This document shows positions 24,037 through 37,060 of a stretch of 64,000 bases of DNA, piece after piece. Both the position numbers and the translations under genes were made by a program. Every line of letters starts with the position of its first letter. The stretch's first letter is position 1. The stretch is from Cryptomeria japonica (taxonomy: Eukaryota; Streptophyta; Pinopsida; Cupressales; Cupressaceae). The stretch lies in contig NC_081405.1 of the NCBI RefSeq assembly GCF_030272615.1, positions 314,920,541 to 314,984,540 on the forward strand. The letters are read 5' to 3'. The notes beneath the pieces were generated by a model that searched no databases, was not told the origin of the DNA, and saw nothing but the letters and a program-made list of their open reading frames with translations.

Positions 24037-27000
24037 CAAATTATTAGATAGAATCAACTATTAGTTTTATGCTTTACATCATCCTCAACTCCTAAAAAGT
24101 GTTATTAATATGTAAGAAATTTTTAAGGATTCAATTAACTCTACGAAACCCAATTGATTCATTAATTCCATAGATTATCAAATGATATTTAACCTCTTAG
24201 TTTGACTATACCCTATGATTAATTATTCTTATCATATAGGTAAATTATAAAATGGGAATTGAATTTGAGCGTTTGGCCATAAAAATTACAAATGGTTTTT
24301 GGAATATTAACAATCATAGTACCTAAGGCATAACAATAGTCGTAACACATGAAATGATACTTGAACTTAGTATGACATGTAAAGTATAGTGATAATTGTC
24401 CAATATAGTATTTTGTCATCACCACCCTCATGGAATAATGTAGACCTATGAGAATGTGTAGCAAAATTTCCAACACTTATAACCACTAAACATATGTCAA
24501 GGTTGCATGTGCATACAACTTCCTTGAATGGGGTATAGCATCATTAACATGAAAGTAGTTGCACAATCATACATGAGCATAATTAACTGAAATATTAATA
24601 ACATACTAAAATAAACCAACTATAATAATGCTATAAGTATCTAATCAAGTGCACCATAATGATGAAAATACAAAGACAATGGTGCTACACATAATCTTGA
24701 GTAATCATGTACAAGAATCACCATACATATTAGATCTCAAAATATAAATGTAACAATGTAAATGTGAGAGGTATTAGAATATAGGTTTGTGAATTTTCAT
24801 GTGGGAAAAAAATCACATTTATTTAAGTGTGTAAAGCATAGGTAAACATACGCCATTTATATTATATGCTCGTACATAAAAGTATGGATAAACTAATAAA
24901 ATACAAGTAAAAGAAAGAATACGATTAAATTGATTTATTGTGATAGTATGATGAGAAGTTAAGCTAATAATAAATCAATGCTAGTTCTAGCATGGTAATA
25001 GAGTTATGAATTCTTTTAGAATATTCAATGACTAAAATCATCTTGTGCTATATATTTAATTTGTAGACCATAAGAAAACTTGAACATTTCCTTTACTCAT
25101 CTATTGTGATTTTAATATAATTCATTCACCTAATCTATTTCAACTATTTCTTGCATAATCTATGTTTTCATCAAATCTCTCAACTTGGCAGTGCTAGCCT
25201 TTTACTCTGATATATTGCTTACAAATTCGGCCATCATTATTTTGGTCTACAGAATTCATCTTGGGAGACATATGTGGTACTAGGAAATTAGTTCCATGGA
25301 ATTTATTAGAAAATACAAGAGAACTAACTACAATAACAAACAAAAAAGTTTAAATTTATATTTCTTAGGTTTATTTTTATACTAGTTTACCTTTTTATGT
25401 TGCACTATGAATGAAGATACACATATACACGCACATGAAAATAATTTATATACTTCATATTTTATTGGCTTGGGTTTGCAGAATGAGCTTACAATGCAAT
25501 TATGCTAGCTAGGACTTTTTAATAGAAAATTAAACATGTTAAATAGAAAATTAGTTTTCCCTGGTAAAATTATATTAGTGAACATCACCTCTAAAGAATC
25601 TACATATCCTACTCTATCGCTCTTTCGTTGATATGGGGACATATTTCTATTTTTATAATTATTAATTGAATTTTGTTATTCTTATTAGTCAATATTCCTT
25701 CAAATTAATTTTTCAAATACTCCACTTTTGGTTTATGCATTCAATCCAATGGTTCTAGCTATATAAATTCTATAATTACTACATGTCATGATACCTTGTT
25801 TCATTGGGAAATGTTAACAAATTATTTATATTTCTTATTCATCTATTTGATCCACTGAGTTTCATTTTATACACTCTTCCAATTTTTTATAAGATGATGA
25901 TACACTAGTTTGAGGAAGTTTGTCAACAATTCATGCACCTTTACCATTCTGTGATGACTAGGTATATATATGAAATCTAGAAGAAAATTTAATATTAATC
26001 CAATTATCCATACATAGTGGTATGAAGAATGCATTGACGATAAATGATCATTATAATTACAATGATTATTAATCCTTATAATTGTTTAATAATATAAATG
26101 AACATTATTTGTCAACATTATAGGTAAATATAAACATAAATGAGAAAAATAAATATAAATGTAAAATTAAATGCACAAAATTATGTGTACTTGATCTACT
26201 GAATGGTAATTATTTTTAATGGACTAAATTATTATTAAAACAAGTGATAGATGAGAACTAAAGAGTTAAATTTACTAATACCATCTCAAGAGTAGTGAAC
26301 TGAAGTATAATGTAGTTAATGTAACAATTTTGTTAATAAATAATAATTAATGTGTTCTTATTAAATTTTCTTTCTACTCTTACACAACCATTTAGATGAT
26401 TCAAGAAAGAGAAATTGGTGTTATGATCATATGTTGTTCATTCAAATTTTAATTATAGTTAAATTATTTAGTGAAAGTGATACTATAATTTGATGCATAG
26501 TCTGTTCACTATACTATCAAGATTGGATCGTAGTAAAAAGATAAAAGATATTGATGGTTTATGTGGCTTAAAAATATGTCATAGTGATTATAGAACATGC
26601 ATCTAGTTCTTAGATTTGGTAATCATTTATGCCATATATGTTATTATAAATTAGCTTCTTCAAAATGCCAGGCCACTTATTATAGAAATATGGTGGGAAG
26701 ACTACCTAATATGTGGTTAGAGGTAAACCACTTATATCATGATCTTCCTTTACAAAATTTACAATAATATTTCTTTTGAATATGAATATTGGATATTTCT
26801 TTTTAGCAAATTAAAAGGATAAATCACTTAGATAACCAAAAAACAATAGTCGATTGATTGGATAATAGTCTTAATATATCATTTAAATAACATATGATGA
26901 TATATAATGTAACTATTAAATAAATTGAATATATTGCTTCATTTATGAAACTTTATGGTTTAATTTTAAGGAAATATTTTATTAAAGATAATATTTAATA

Positions 27001-27339
27001 TCTCCTTTTTCAAAGTAATGCATTTTTCAATATTTATCATTATCAAAATTGTTTATGTAGTCTTCTCCACCATATAAAGTTAACCTAACTAAAGTCCTTA
27101 ATATTATCCTACTACACATATAATTTTACATTATATTACTAAATATGAAAATTTGTACATCTTAAACTTGGACACTTTTCTATATTTGTAATGAAAAATC
27201 ATAAATTTTAATTTTGATAATTAAACTACTAGATAGGGCCAGTCCCATTAATTGATATAAAATAAGATATGCATAGATGTATAGTTCCATCTATAAATTT
27301 AGTATACATACTAAATAGCTAGTTCTAATTATGTTCTTA
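24037..27339. other. AT-rich region, no gene recognised
   Basis: No open frame above about 90 codons, no paired terminal repeats and no protein motif on either strand. The composition is that of highly decayed repeat DNA. Confidence 0.5.
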
Positions 27340-27610
27340 CAGAGAAATCATAAAATTACAAAAATGCCCTTGGCTAACACTGTCTACAAGTTCAAAGGGA
27401 TCACCAAAAAATTACAAAAAATGCCCTCGATTGAGATAATAATCAGGCTAACATTAAAACTTCTATAACTCTACTTACTATTAAACTATTTCTAGACCTT
27501 CAAGCCACCTCCATACTTTAGATTATCCTTACCAAGATACATAAACTTCTAAAACTAAATAAGCAATTATTACAAAAACACAGGCACAGTGGAACATTTA
27601 TTTCTTGTCT

Positions 27611-28205
27611 AACCTTCAGAATCGTAGTCCATATCTTTATCCTCCATTAGGCCTTCTCTTTCCATGTTAATTTCACGAGTCAGCTGCGACAAGCCTTTCA
27701 TTTTGATGAAAGTCATGTTCCAATCCAATGCTAGGTTGACAACGACATTTGTCTAGTTTAGAATGAAATTTAGATTTCTTATTGTTTTCTCCTTGTGGTC
27801 CTAGATGTCTATTTCATCGTCCAAGAAAATAATTGGCAATTTTGGGATTTCCTCACCCTGTCTATCAAAGTCATTAGGAAGAGGAGTCCAAAAATTCACA
27901 CAGTTCCTAAATATATCCTCTAAACAACCCAAGAACTTTTTTTTTTAAATGGCTTTGAATATGTTTCTATCCATTCCTTTACTTAAACCCCTATCTAATG
28001 CTAAAGCCAAAAGCTTTGATTAAATGTCTGTATTTACCTGATACCTATGGTTTACCATTACAAACTCCTCACCCAAAAAGGATTTGATTGAATATAACAC
28101 TAAAGGGTGCTTGTATTTCAAAATGGTATTTACCCTCTTATCTGTAATTTCCCCTACGAAGAAACTTTGCCTCTTCTTGGCAAGCAAATGAATTGGGGTC
28201 TCCAT
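27611..28205 (-). pseudogene. LINE D ORF2: extra C-terminal segment, function unknown
   Basis: After RNase H the reading continues for about 195 codons with three or four stops: METPIHLLAKKRQSFFVGEI, FLGEEFVMVNHRYQVN, GLSKGMDRNIFKAI, LPIIFLDDEIDI, and an acidic end (EREGLMEDKDMDYDSEG). The same order of motifs appears in LINE remnant A (5776-6400), so it is a conserved part of this LINE family rather than chance. I recognise no named domain. Confidence 0.6.
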
Positions 28206-28699
28206 GAAGCAAGTAATTCTTATATGATAAGATAATCATGATATTTAGGAGTAGCTTGTCATTCTCAAAACTTCACCAGTCCTTTCTAAATTTAATTACC
28301 ATTTAAATCCACCTTGAGAAGTCACATTACTTCTTGATTTCCAATCTGTCATTTCATGGATTTTCCATTATGATTTTGGATGATTAAGTTTTGAGGATCC
28401 ATCTCACTTGATGATTACTTCGAGTGACATTAGCCATCTTATCCTTTCCTTATTTAGTGTCATCTCCACCTACTACCAAAATAGTAAGTCGAGTACTTTT
28501 CCTATCCCAATTAATTAATTGCTACAAGATATGCTTAAATCACTCAGCAATTGATCGATTGATTTAGCCGACTTATGCCCTTGGTCTTATTAATACTCCT
28601 TTATTTTCCATCCCATCACTTGGAGTTCCTTTACCCACCTATCATGAGGTCCTAACTTAAATTAACAATTGGCATCGGATTCAAATTTCCCTTGAGACT

Positions 28700-29240
28700 A
28701 AAACAAATAGCCCATCATTTATTACAAAATTTAAATTTTTATAATCGGTAGAACAGAGTGATAGGAAACTTGTTATGACATTTTTATTATCAAATGATAG
28801 AAATTCAATATTAATTGGAGCATTTTTTAACAGCATATTGGCTTCTTGGTTCCCTTCCATGTAGATGTCGGATATTCTAAAGTCTTCAAGTTTCTCAATT
28901 ATTTATTGTATTAGGATTAACCATTTAGCCATCAGCCAATTTGGTGATATGTTAATCTAAATTGCATTGACAATAATCAGGTAGTCACCTTCTAAGTGAA
29001 TTCTCTTTGCTTTAGTTCTTAGACCCATTTGTAAGCCTAGCAAAGACGCTCTTATCTATTCTATGTTATTATTTCTCATTCCTATTGATTCTGAATCCTA
29101 AGCAATAATGATTCCTTCACCATTTCTAGAAATACATCATGTACACCCTTGCTTGGGTTACCCCTTGCCGCCCCATCAAAATCAATTTTAATCCACTTGA
29201 TTGTGTAGAAGACCATTTATTGCTCTCTCTACTGGCTTTA
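28700..29240 (-). pseudogene. LINE D ORF2: RNase H domain
   Basis: The minus strand near 29200-29160 gives WIKIDFDGAARGNPS, the first catalytic Asp block of plant L1 RNase H. Near 29000 LEGDYLIIVNAI holds the D-x-x-x-x-V/I-N block, and near 28870 ISDIYMEGNQEANML the last block with N in place of the common D. In-frame stops occur. Confidence 0.75.
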
Positions 29241-29499
29241 ATAGTCTTAATTCTCGCATTTTTATAGTTTTTGTGAATAGATAAACCCTTGAATTTCTTG
29301 ATCAAAATATCATCCATGAACAGAAAGTTATTCCTCTCTCCATTTTATCCTTTGTTGCTATATTAACCAATTTTGTTACTCGATCTTCCATTTTTTTAAT
29401 TAATATTTCCACTAGAATTTCCTTGTCTTGAAAAATTATTTCTTTCAAAATTTACCAAATTACAATTGAGGGATAAACATACCATAGGCCTTCAAAGAG

Positions 29500-30240
29500 A
29501 ACTTCCTTGCCCATTCCATTCTAGGTTTGGAATGAATTAATTAGATGTTGAGGTTTAGGATAGAAGAACTATAATTTATTGAAAGGGGAATTCCAAATTT
29601 CCTTGAATATGAGCAATCTAAAAATAAAGGATCAACAATTTCCTCACTTGCTTCACAAGAGACACATCTGCTTGCTCCTTGACATCCAATCTACACTAGA
29701 GAGTCCTGAGTGAGCACCTTTCTTTGAATTGCTAGCTAAGCAAAGACCCCAACTTTTGGAAGACATTGTTTACTCCATAGAAATGTACATGGTCAGTCAT
29801 CTTTGGCTAAGGATATCTCTTTGATTTTATAAAATAAACCTATATTATAAGATCCCAATTTTGAACCACACCATGTTATTCTATCTAGTTCATTGGAAGG
29901 GATCACCCATCTCTCTTTTAATAGGTCCATGGGGGTATTTTTCTATGGTCCTAGGGCCTACAAAATTTCTAGGGATATCCATTTCCAACACCTTATACCA
30001 TTCCTTTCTATAATTTCTCCATATTTTTTCTCTTTTCCCCCATTTCAATTGAGTTTCTCTCCTTATGTCCTCTAGGTGTGGATAATTACCTAGAACTTTA
30101 TAGTCATTCCAAGATTCTACCCAAAAGGGTCCATGTTCCCTATTTCCTATCTTCCATATTACATGTCTTGTTATGATGTCCCTACTTTCTAGGATGTAAT
30201 TCCAAACCCTTGAGCCTCTAGGGGGGTCCCTTATTTTCAT
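29500..30240 (-). pseudogene. LINE D ORF2: connection and zf-RVT region
   Basis: The frame 29890-30240 (116 codons) reads VWNYILESRDIITRHVIWKIGNREHGPFWVESWND, the usual text between RT and RNase H in plant L1s. Downstream near 29660-29690 CVSCEASEE and DPLFLDCSYS form the zf-RVT Cys/His block. It is broken by frame changes. Confidence 0.75.
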
Positions 30241-30389
30241 AATGTTGATCGGATTGATGGACTTTACGAAATTTCTTATTAGTATTTTAACCCATTTCTA
30301 ATCAGTATTAAAATATAGATTTCATACTAGATTTTCTCCCATTACTAAGTTCATTAATATTAGTTGCCTCAGTCCTACTCCAGCGGCCT

Positions 30390-31640
30390 TTTTGGCCTAC
30401 AAATCTTTTCTCAAGCCAGTAAAGATATTATATTTTGCTCGTTGATTCCATTCCAAAAAAAATATTCTCATAATCTTATTCATTTTTGCCTTGATTCCAT
30501 TTGGAATTTTTAAACATGACATGGAATACAATGGAAATGTAGAGAGAAATGATTTTATTATTAGTAATCTTCCTATAGAGGAGAGCCATTTGCCTTTCCA
30601 AGAGCTCATCTTCTAAGCATATCTTGAAACTGAATTCTCCGAGTATTCCTTTATATTCATTCCTTGGAAAAGAGGGATGCCTAATAATTTTCCTTAAGAA
30701 TTAACCACTTCATGGTTTAAAATATTGGCTAAATCCCTTAGAAGACTCAGTTGAGTATTAAGAATAAACACCTCTGATTTGCTCTAGTTGATTTGTTGAC
30801 CCAATCCATCACAATATCTATTGAGAAGGGATTTAATTCTTCTTACTTCTATCATGTTTTATTGGCCAAACAACATAATATCATCTGTAAATTGCTAATG
30901 AATCACTTTGTTCAATCTTGTAGCTACTTTAATACCATACTATTATCCTTCATCCCTAATCTTATTTATACATCTTCCCAAGGCTTCAACCATAATTATA
31001 AAGAGAAAATGAGAGATTGGATCACCTTTCCTTATGCCTCTATGGAAGTTGAAGAAACCATGAGCTCCTACATTCATCAATACTGAAAAAGTTAGGGATG
31101 AGATGCAGTTGTCTATCCACTTTATCCATTACCCTCAAAATCCAAATTTTCCTAAAATCTCTTTCAAAAATTCTATATCTATCGAGTCATAAGATTTCAT
31201 AATATCTATTTTAATGATCATTTCTACTTTATTTGATTTCCTAGCTGACAGAATTGCTTCATGGGATATTATTATTCCTTCCATAATCAATCTCCCAGGA
31301 GTAAAGGCACTTTGTTCTTCTCACATTAAAACATTTATAAGTCTTTTGAGTCTATTTCCAATAACTTTGAAAATTATTTTATAAATGGTATTGAAAAGGG
31401 ATATCGACCTAAATTAACTCATTGAATTAACCATATCTTCCTTGGGATCAAAGCTAGAAAGGCATAATTCATTGCTCTCAAAATTGTCTTCTTTTTCCTT
31501 GAATCCACCACCACCTTATGCATATCATCTCCTACTATCTTTGAAAACTGTTGAAAAAAGATAGTTGGAAAACCATCCAGACCAAGTGCCTTATTAGGAG
31601 GCATCTGGAAAATTGCATTTTTCACCTCCTCAATTGTTAT
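30390..31640 (-). pseudogene. LINE D ORF2: reverse transcriptase
   Basis: 31419-31625 encodes FQMPPNKALGLDGFPTIFFQQF and ALIPRK, the first RT blocks. Around 31200 the K-x-D-x-x-KAYD region is decayed. Near 30885 the minus strand reads FTDDIMLFGQ, the F-x-DD catalytic block with both Asp kept. 30397-30609 encodes SSWKGKWLSSIGRLLIIKSFLSTFPLYSMSC, the typical post-RT segment. Stops interrupt the frame between blocks. Confidence 0.8.
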
Positions 31641-32082
31641 TTCCTTGCAAAGTTCTAGTTTTGCTAGTCCAAAATAATTTTGGGAATTATTTCTAGAAAC
31701 TCCTTCCTCATTACCATGCCCAAGGGTGGGTCTTTTTTTAAGATTTCTTCAAATAAATTTGTTTCCTCCTGATTGACTTCCTCCAAAGATTGTGTCCTAG
31801 ATCCATCTTATCTATTAATCTCAGTAATTCTACTCCTTTCCTTCATTTCTAGGGAAGCCTTGTGAAATAATTTTGGATTCCTGTCATCCACTTGGAGCCA
31901 GACCTCTCTAGATTTATCTCTCTTGCCAAGATTTCAAAAAATTTAGCCTTTAAATTTTTTTCACTTTCATATTCCTTTGATCTGATTCCATCCTTAATTA
32001 TTTTCTCATTGAGAGTTGCTATCTCTTTTTCTACTCTAATTTTTTCTTGAAAAATATTCTTAAAGTGACTTTTATTTCATTC

Positions 32083-32778
32083 TTACAACTTCATCTTAAC
32101 ATACTTTAAGTTACTACTGAGTTGAAATATGTGTGTATTTTCTTTGAAATTGGCTTCATTCCACCATTTTGCAATTAGATTTTCAAAATGTGGATCTATA
32201 AGCCACATATTTTCAAATTTGAATGGAATACTAAATGGAAGGTTATTTTCAATTGAAGTCAATTGGACTTGGAAATGGTCAGAGAAAATGAGAGGGAGGA
32301 TCGTTACATCATAATATTGGATCAAATTATCTTAGTTACTAGCCATCATGAACCTGTCTAGTCTTTTTTCTATATTGGTAAACCCTTTCCTCTGGTCGAT
32401 CCATGTATAAATGTCATTCATTTCTTTCAATTCATTAAGGTTATTTATATCTATGAACTTCAGGAAATTAGTTTCGACCATTGGAATTTTCTTGAATCCC
32501 CCCTTTTCTCCAAATTATTCCCAGTGGCATTAAAATCCCCTACTACCATTAATATTTCCCCTACAAGGTTGTCCAGCCTATCTGATAGCTACAACCATAT
32601 TTTTTTTCCCTGCATTGTTTGAGTTGGGCCATAGATATTTATTATAAATAAAATATCATTTCTTTGTAATATCTTGGAGAAGACAAATATCTATTTTTGT
32701 ACGATCAATTTAATGCTTGATTAAGTGCCACTTCTTAGGGGCATTAATGCCCCTAACATTCCAAGTGATGAAATTCAT
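32083..32778 (-). pseudogene. LINE D ORF2: APE-type endonuclease
   Basis: It starts MNFITWNVRGINAPKKWHL at 32778, the usual ORF2 opening, followed by DICLLQD (Q-E block with E changed to D). The ORF at 32083-32325 gives LPLIFSDHFQVQL, the SDH catalytic motif, then FKFENMWL. Stops and frameshifts lie in between. The endonuclease nicks target DNA to prime reverse transcription. Confidence 0.8.
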
Positions 32779-34250
32779 TGTGATTGAGGATGGTTGAGCA
32801 TCTTCCTAAAGCTTACTTTAGATTTCCTTTTCCTTTTATGGTCTTGTATGATAGAGATGTTCACTTTACATTTGTTTGATGTTCTCTTCCTACTCTTTTG
32901 TTCAAAACTTTTACGCCCTTTGTTTTTAGATTTTATTTGTTTCAATAACCTTTCTCCAATCCTCATTGCATCTATATCATCCCAAACATTATAATCTACT
33001 CCATCATCATCATTAGTACTTGATCCCTTTGTCACTATCTATTTTCCTTCAATCTCACTCTCTTTCGGTCCTTGAGTAGTGTTCTCCTTCCTCCCCTCAT
33101 CTTCTATCGATTATGGATTTCTCAGTACTTCTCTATTATTGATCTATCAAACTTCCTCAAATTATTGGAAAATCATCTGTTGTAAGTCCTCCACATCTTT
33201 AATTAATACTACAAATTCAACATCCTTATTAATATCTTGCATTTGTTGATAATTATCATTCATTCCTCCTAGCCCATTTTGTTGACTATTCTCTATTAAT
33301 GTTGTCAGTTGATTATCTCATTTTCTTCTCTTGAGAGGACTTCCTCCTACATCTTTCTATTTTGGATTTGAATCTCCCTATTTTGTGACTTCCATATTCT
33401 CATTTATAGCTAACGAGTTTGAAGTTCCTTCTTGCATTTTTTCTCTTGGCAAGAAATGCTCCGGGTAATTCTCATTCAAATTTTTAATAGGTTACTTCCA
33501 CCTACCGCCATCTATGACTATTTAGAGCTCATTGTATGTCCCTAAATCCATGTCAATCTCAACACAATATTTTGTTGAATCCCCTATTGTCCCATTTAAG
33601 AAATCCTCATCCATTCCTATGAAGGAACCCATAGAATCTCTCATGATAGCCTCCCCACTTAAATATTTAGCTAGAAGACCCACCAAGCTAACCCATTTTA
33701 GGGTCAAATTTTGTGGTCCAGTTTGTTTTAGAAAAGCTAATTCTTTTAAACAAGCTAGGGCTACCATATATAATCTCATGTTTTAAATAAATATTTATAC
33801 ATTCAATCAGAAAGAAAGCATTTTGGAGGGGTCGAATGGTCACCTTATCTGGATATTTTCCACCATTTAACTATCTCTTCAGAAGTCCCTCCATCTTATT
33901 GTCCACCCCATTTGACAATTAAGGCTACCTCCTTTAACCTCTTTACCACTTCCATCATGAGATCTGAGGACATGACAAAGAGCAACTTACTACCCAAGTT
34001 TTTTTTTCCATACATTTCCTTGTAGGGTTTTTTAATTTTTCTTTCCTTGATGAATCTCCCATTGCCATTCCATTGAATCTTACAAAAATTTAGATGAGTT
34101 TCCTCTTAAGTTTTGATCCTAGTTGGGGATTGATCTTTTCCATATTTTATCTTTCCAAGGCTGTCCCTCATGGTTCCTCAAATCAATCCCCGATAGCAAG
34201 TTCTTTGAGTGCATCTTGAAGCTCTGGTTGTTTATCTCTCTATCCCCACA
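32775..34250 (-). pseudogene. LINE D ORF1
   Basis: Fragments in order: MIPICGD near 34248; a segment near 33990-33800 with LLFVMSSDLMMEVVKRLKEVALIVKWGG and NAFFLIEC, in the style of DUF4283; then 33522-33779 with LKWVSLVGLLAKYLSGEAI, SFIGMDEDFL and YCVEIDMDLGTYNEL, the end of that domain in plant L1 ORF1. Last, 32775-33035 is an acidic-to-basic tail (KQIKSKNKGRKSFEQKSRKR). The ORF1 stop (TGA, 32777-32775) overlaps the ORF2 ATG (32778-32776) in the tetranucleotide ATGA. Confidence 0.7.
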
Positions 34251-34300
34251 AATGGGAATCATATTTTACCCAATGGAAAAATAAGGTTGTCACTTAGTCC

Positions 34301-35897
34301 TAGGTAGGCCTTTCCCTTTCTTCATATCTCTTGATTTCCATTCTCTGGGGGCACCATGCGAAGAAATGGATGGTGCCTTATGCTAAAACCACAGTCTTGT
34401 ATTACCTAAATTTAAGTAGGATAGCCCCCTTATGGGTTGTCTATTATGAAAAATCTTAATAACTTTTCCATCCTTACCATACTAAAATGCATGTGGTTTA
34501 TTGCCATTACATACCTTTCTCCCCTACTAGTTCAAGCCATGGAAGTCTTGCCTCTACTACTGATTAGGACTAATATTCTTTGATTATCAGTTAGGCTCCA
34601 TTTTTATGCTTGGATGTACATTCTTGCCTCTACTAACTAGAACTTATAAATTTAAAAGCACTAAGATCAAGAATAGTGTCGGAATAAAAAAATTAAATAG
34701 AACAACTTTAGAAGAAAAACATAGTAAACCATGCCAATTGGAACAAAATATTTTCTTAATTATACGACTGAGTTAGTTAGTAGTGCACTAGGTCAAAAGT
34801 TAAATTTAAGTGTACAATATGTCTGAGCTAATAATCCACTAAATATGAAAAAAAAGAGCCTGAAAGTTATTTTTATTTTTCACACTAAATGCGAGTTGTT
34901 TTTTAGAGTATTAAAATATGAACATAAAATTCACACACAATAACAACAAAAGGATGAGTTAAAACATTGAAAAATTGTAATAAAAATAACTTGGGATGTA
35001 TTCCATTGAAAATTTAATCTTCCAATTTAAATTTCTCATCATTCTTGAATTTAGAATAAAAATAATTTAAAAATATAGATATATACTTATTAATATAGGA
35101 AAGATTTTCAACCAACTTAGTTCAATAATTTACTATTTTTTAATCAATTTAGTGGAGAACATTCCCTTATTAAAAAAGTTCATGAAGAAAGATAAAATAA
35201 GTGGACAATAAAAAAAAAACATAACATCAAATAAAAGGTTTATTAGAGAGCTCATGTAACACAATATGAACTACTTATGTCTTAATCTGAAGTGACTACA
35301 AGATGATTCACTCAATTAATTTAGACATTAATATTAGAAAGTGTCATGAACCATATCTATCTATAATTACTTATTTTGAAAATGGTGCTTATTTTATTTA
35401 AGAAATCGAAAAGAAATGGAAATGGAATTTTTATTGAAATAAATGATAATGAAATAGGAATTCAAATGCAATGAAAAGATTTACATTACGTCATTCATGC
35501 AAATGTAATTGAATAATTAGTATTTTTTTTGTGAAACTAGGGATCGTCATTCCTAATGAGCAATTGAGTGCAAGTGAATGTAGGAATAGGTGAATGCAGA
35601 TGAAGGTGAGAATAGGGTTTAGGTAGAGTTGTTTTAGCTTTTGGACTTCAGTAGAATAGATAGGAATCTCACATTACCACATTAGAATTTATAATTTGCA
35701 TCTTGTAAAGATGGATGATATAAATAAATTTATTTTAGTGTTTGTTTAAATTGGAATAATGAATTTGGAATGAATAGTTTTAATTGATAGATTGATTTAA
35801 ATATCTGTACATGTATTTAATGTTTGTATGTCCATCTTGTGAAATGGATTAAATATAGCGCTTATATTTCTACTTCTTTATTTATGATAATGATGTT

Positions 35898-35945
<48 letters not shown>

Positions 35946-36213
35946 AAGATATACATATACAAGTATATACACATATATATACGTATATGAATTATATGAT
36001 GTTTTTAAAAAGAAGAAGAAAAGATAATTAAATTTGAATTGATTTATCAATATAGTTACATTTAAATATATATAATTATATGTATTGTATATATATATGA
36101 GTTCAAATAATAATTAGATCATACACATATATATACGTATGTAATTATTCTAGATGTAAATATATTGTTAAAATTAAATTATTTTGTTTTAGGATAAATC
36201 ATTATTTATATAT
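34301..36213. other. AT-rich region, no gene recognised
   Basis: No coding region or paired repeats were seen apart from the microsatellite listed separately at 35898-35943. Confidence 0.5.
35898..35943. repeat. Compound microsatellite (TA)n(TG)n
   Basis: A run of TA is followed by about 16 uninterrupted TG dinucleotides (35911-35942). It lies about 270 bp outside the left end of the large DNA transposon. The 62-codon frame over it is an artefact. Confidence 0.95.
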
Positions 36214-36248
36214 GGGTGAATTCACAAAGCTGGTTCCCACTTTTGCCA
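36204..36248 (+). repeat. Left terminal inverted repeat
   Basis: It matches the reverse complement of 48883-48929: atttatatatgggtgaa, then tcaca, then tggttcccactttt and gcca, with one transition, a four-base variable patch and a 2-bp indel. The outer atttatatat may be target rather than element. Confidence 0.85.
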
Positions 36249-36285
36249 ACGAAAGAATTTGGCGAAAGTGGGAATTTCGGATTTG

Positions 36286-36433
36286 ACAATGTTCGAGCGA
36301 AACACAAATGTTCGCTCGGACTACCCCTGGGAGTCCGAGCGAACCAAACTGTTCAGTTGGGTTCGAGCGAACCCATTAAAATATCAATATTTAATGGGTT
36401 CGCTCGAACCCCCCCATTCACTCGAACCCTTTG
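36286..36433. repeat. Left subterminal array of GTTCGAGCGAAC-type motifs, with hairpin
   Basis: Copies or variants occur at 36290, 36310 (reverse), 36332, 36361, 36398 (reverse) and 36418. The segment 36359-36411 is a perfect inverted repeat with 22-bp arms (36359-36380 and 36390-36411) and a 9-nt loop. The same motif fills the other end of the element. Subterminal clusters like this are usually transposase-binding sites in plant DNA transposons. Confidence 0.85.
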
Positions 36434-37060
36434 CAGTTAGGGTTTTTTTTAAAATTTTATAAATATCGAAAATGACAGTTAAAAGGTCATTATTAAATTT
36501 GACTTTTTCTATCTGGTGGGGGTTGGATCAAACCAGTCGTCAGCATCACGTCATCGAGCCTTGTCTGCAGCAGTTAGCATCTTTCCTATTTTAGTTTTCG
36601 ACCTTTGTTATATCAGGGGCACAAAATAACCCTTTGTTTGGTTTAATAATGTCTTTTTTTATTAAATTTGTAAATAATTTATTTGTTAATTTAATTTTTT
36701 AATTAAATAATTATATATAGTTATTGGTTTTCAACATTTTAGAAAAATGTTTGATAATTTATTGTTTTTCATTATTTTAGAAAAATGTTTGATAATTTAA
36801 TGTTTTGATTGAAATGTGTAAATTTGTTTTTAAAATTACATAATTGTATAGATGTATATTTTTTTCAACATTTTAAAAAATTGTTATGAAAAACATAGAA
36901 AACTACCCTGTAGTAAATCAGAACTTAGAAAAATATTAGCAAAAAAAGAAAAACGTTAAAAAAATTAATTTAAATAAACATTAGAAAATTTAGATACCAA
37001 ATTTAAACAAATTAGACAAAATAAATTTCCTCTACAATGTGACCCATTTTCACATCCTAT
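36434..37060. other. Noncoding transposon sequence, AT-rich
   Basis: No gene was recognised. It includes a short GC-richer stretch (36520-36600, around gtcagcatcacgtcatcgagcc), then AT-rich DNA with two copies of attttagaaaaatgtttgat. Confidence 0.5.

Larger units (their letters stand above)
27340..34300 (-). mobile_element. L1-type LINE D, near full length, decayed
   Basis: On the minus strand the order is ORF1 (about 34250-32775), endonuclease (32778-32083), RT (about 31640-30390), zf-RVT region (30240-29500), RNase H (about 29240-28700), an extra C-terminal segment (28205-27611) and a 3' UTR to about 27340. The length of nearly 7 kb fits a complete plant L1. Stops and frame changes occur in every domain, so it is inactive, but domain order is fully kept. 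No clear target-site duplication was found. Confidence 0.85.

Noticed and set aside
36216-36462. Two open frames at the left end of the transposon
   Set aside because: They are generated by the GTTCGAGCGAAC repeats and hairpin, with no independent coding evidence.
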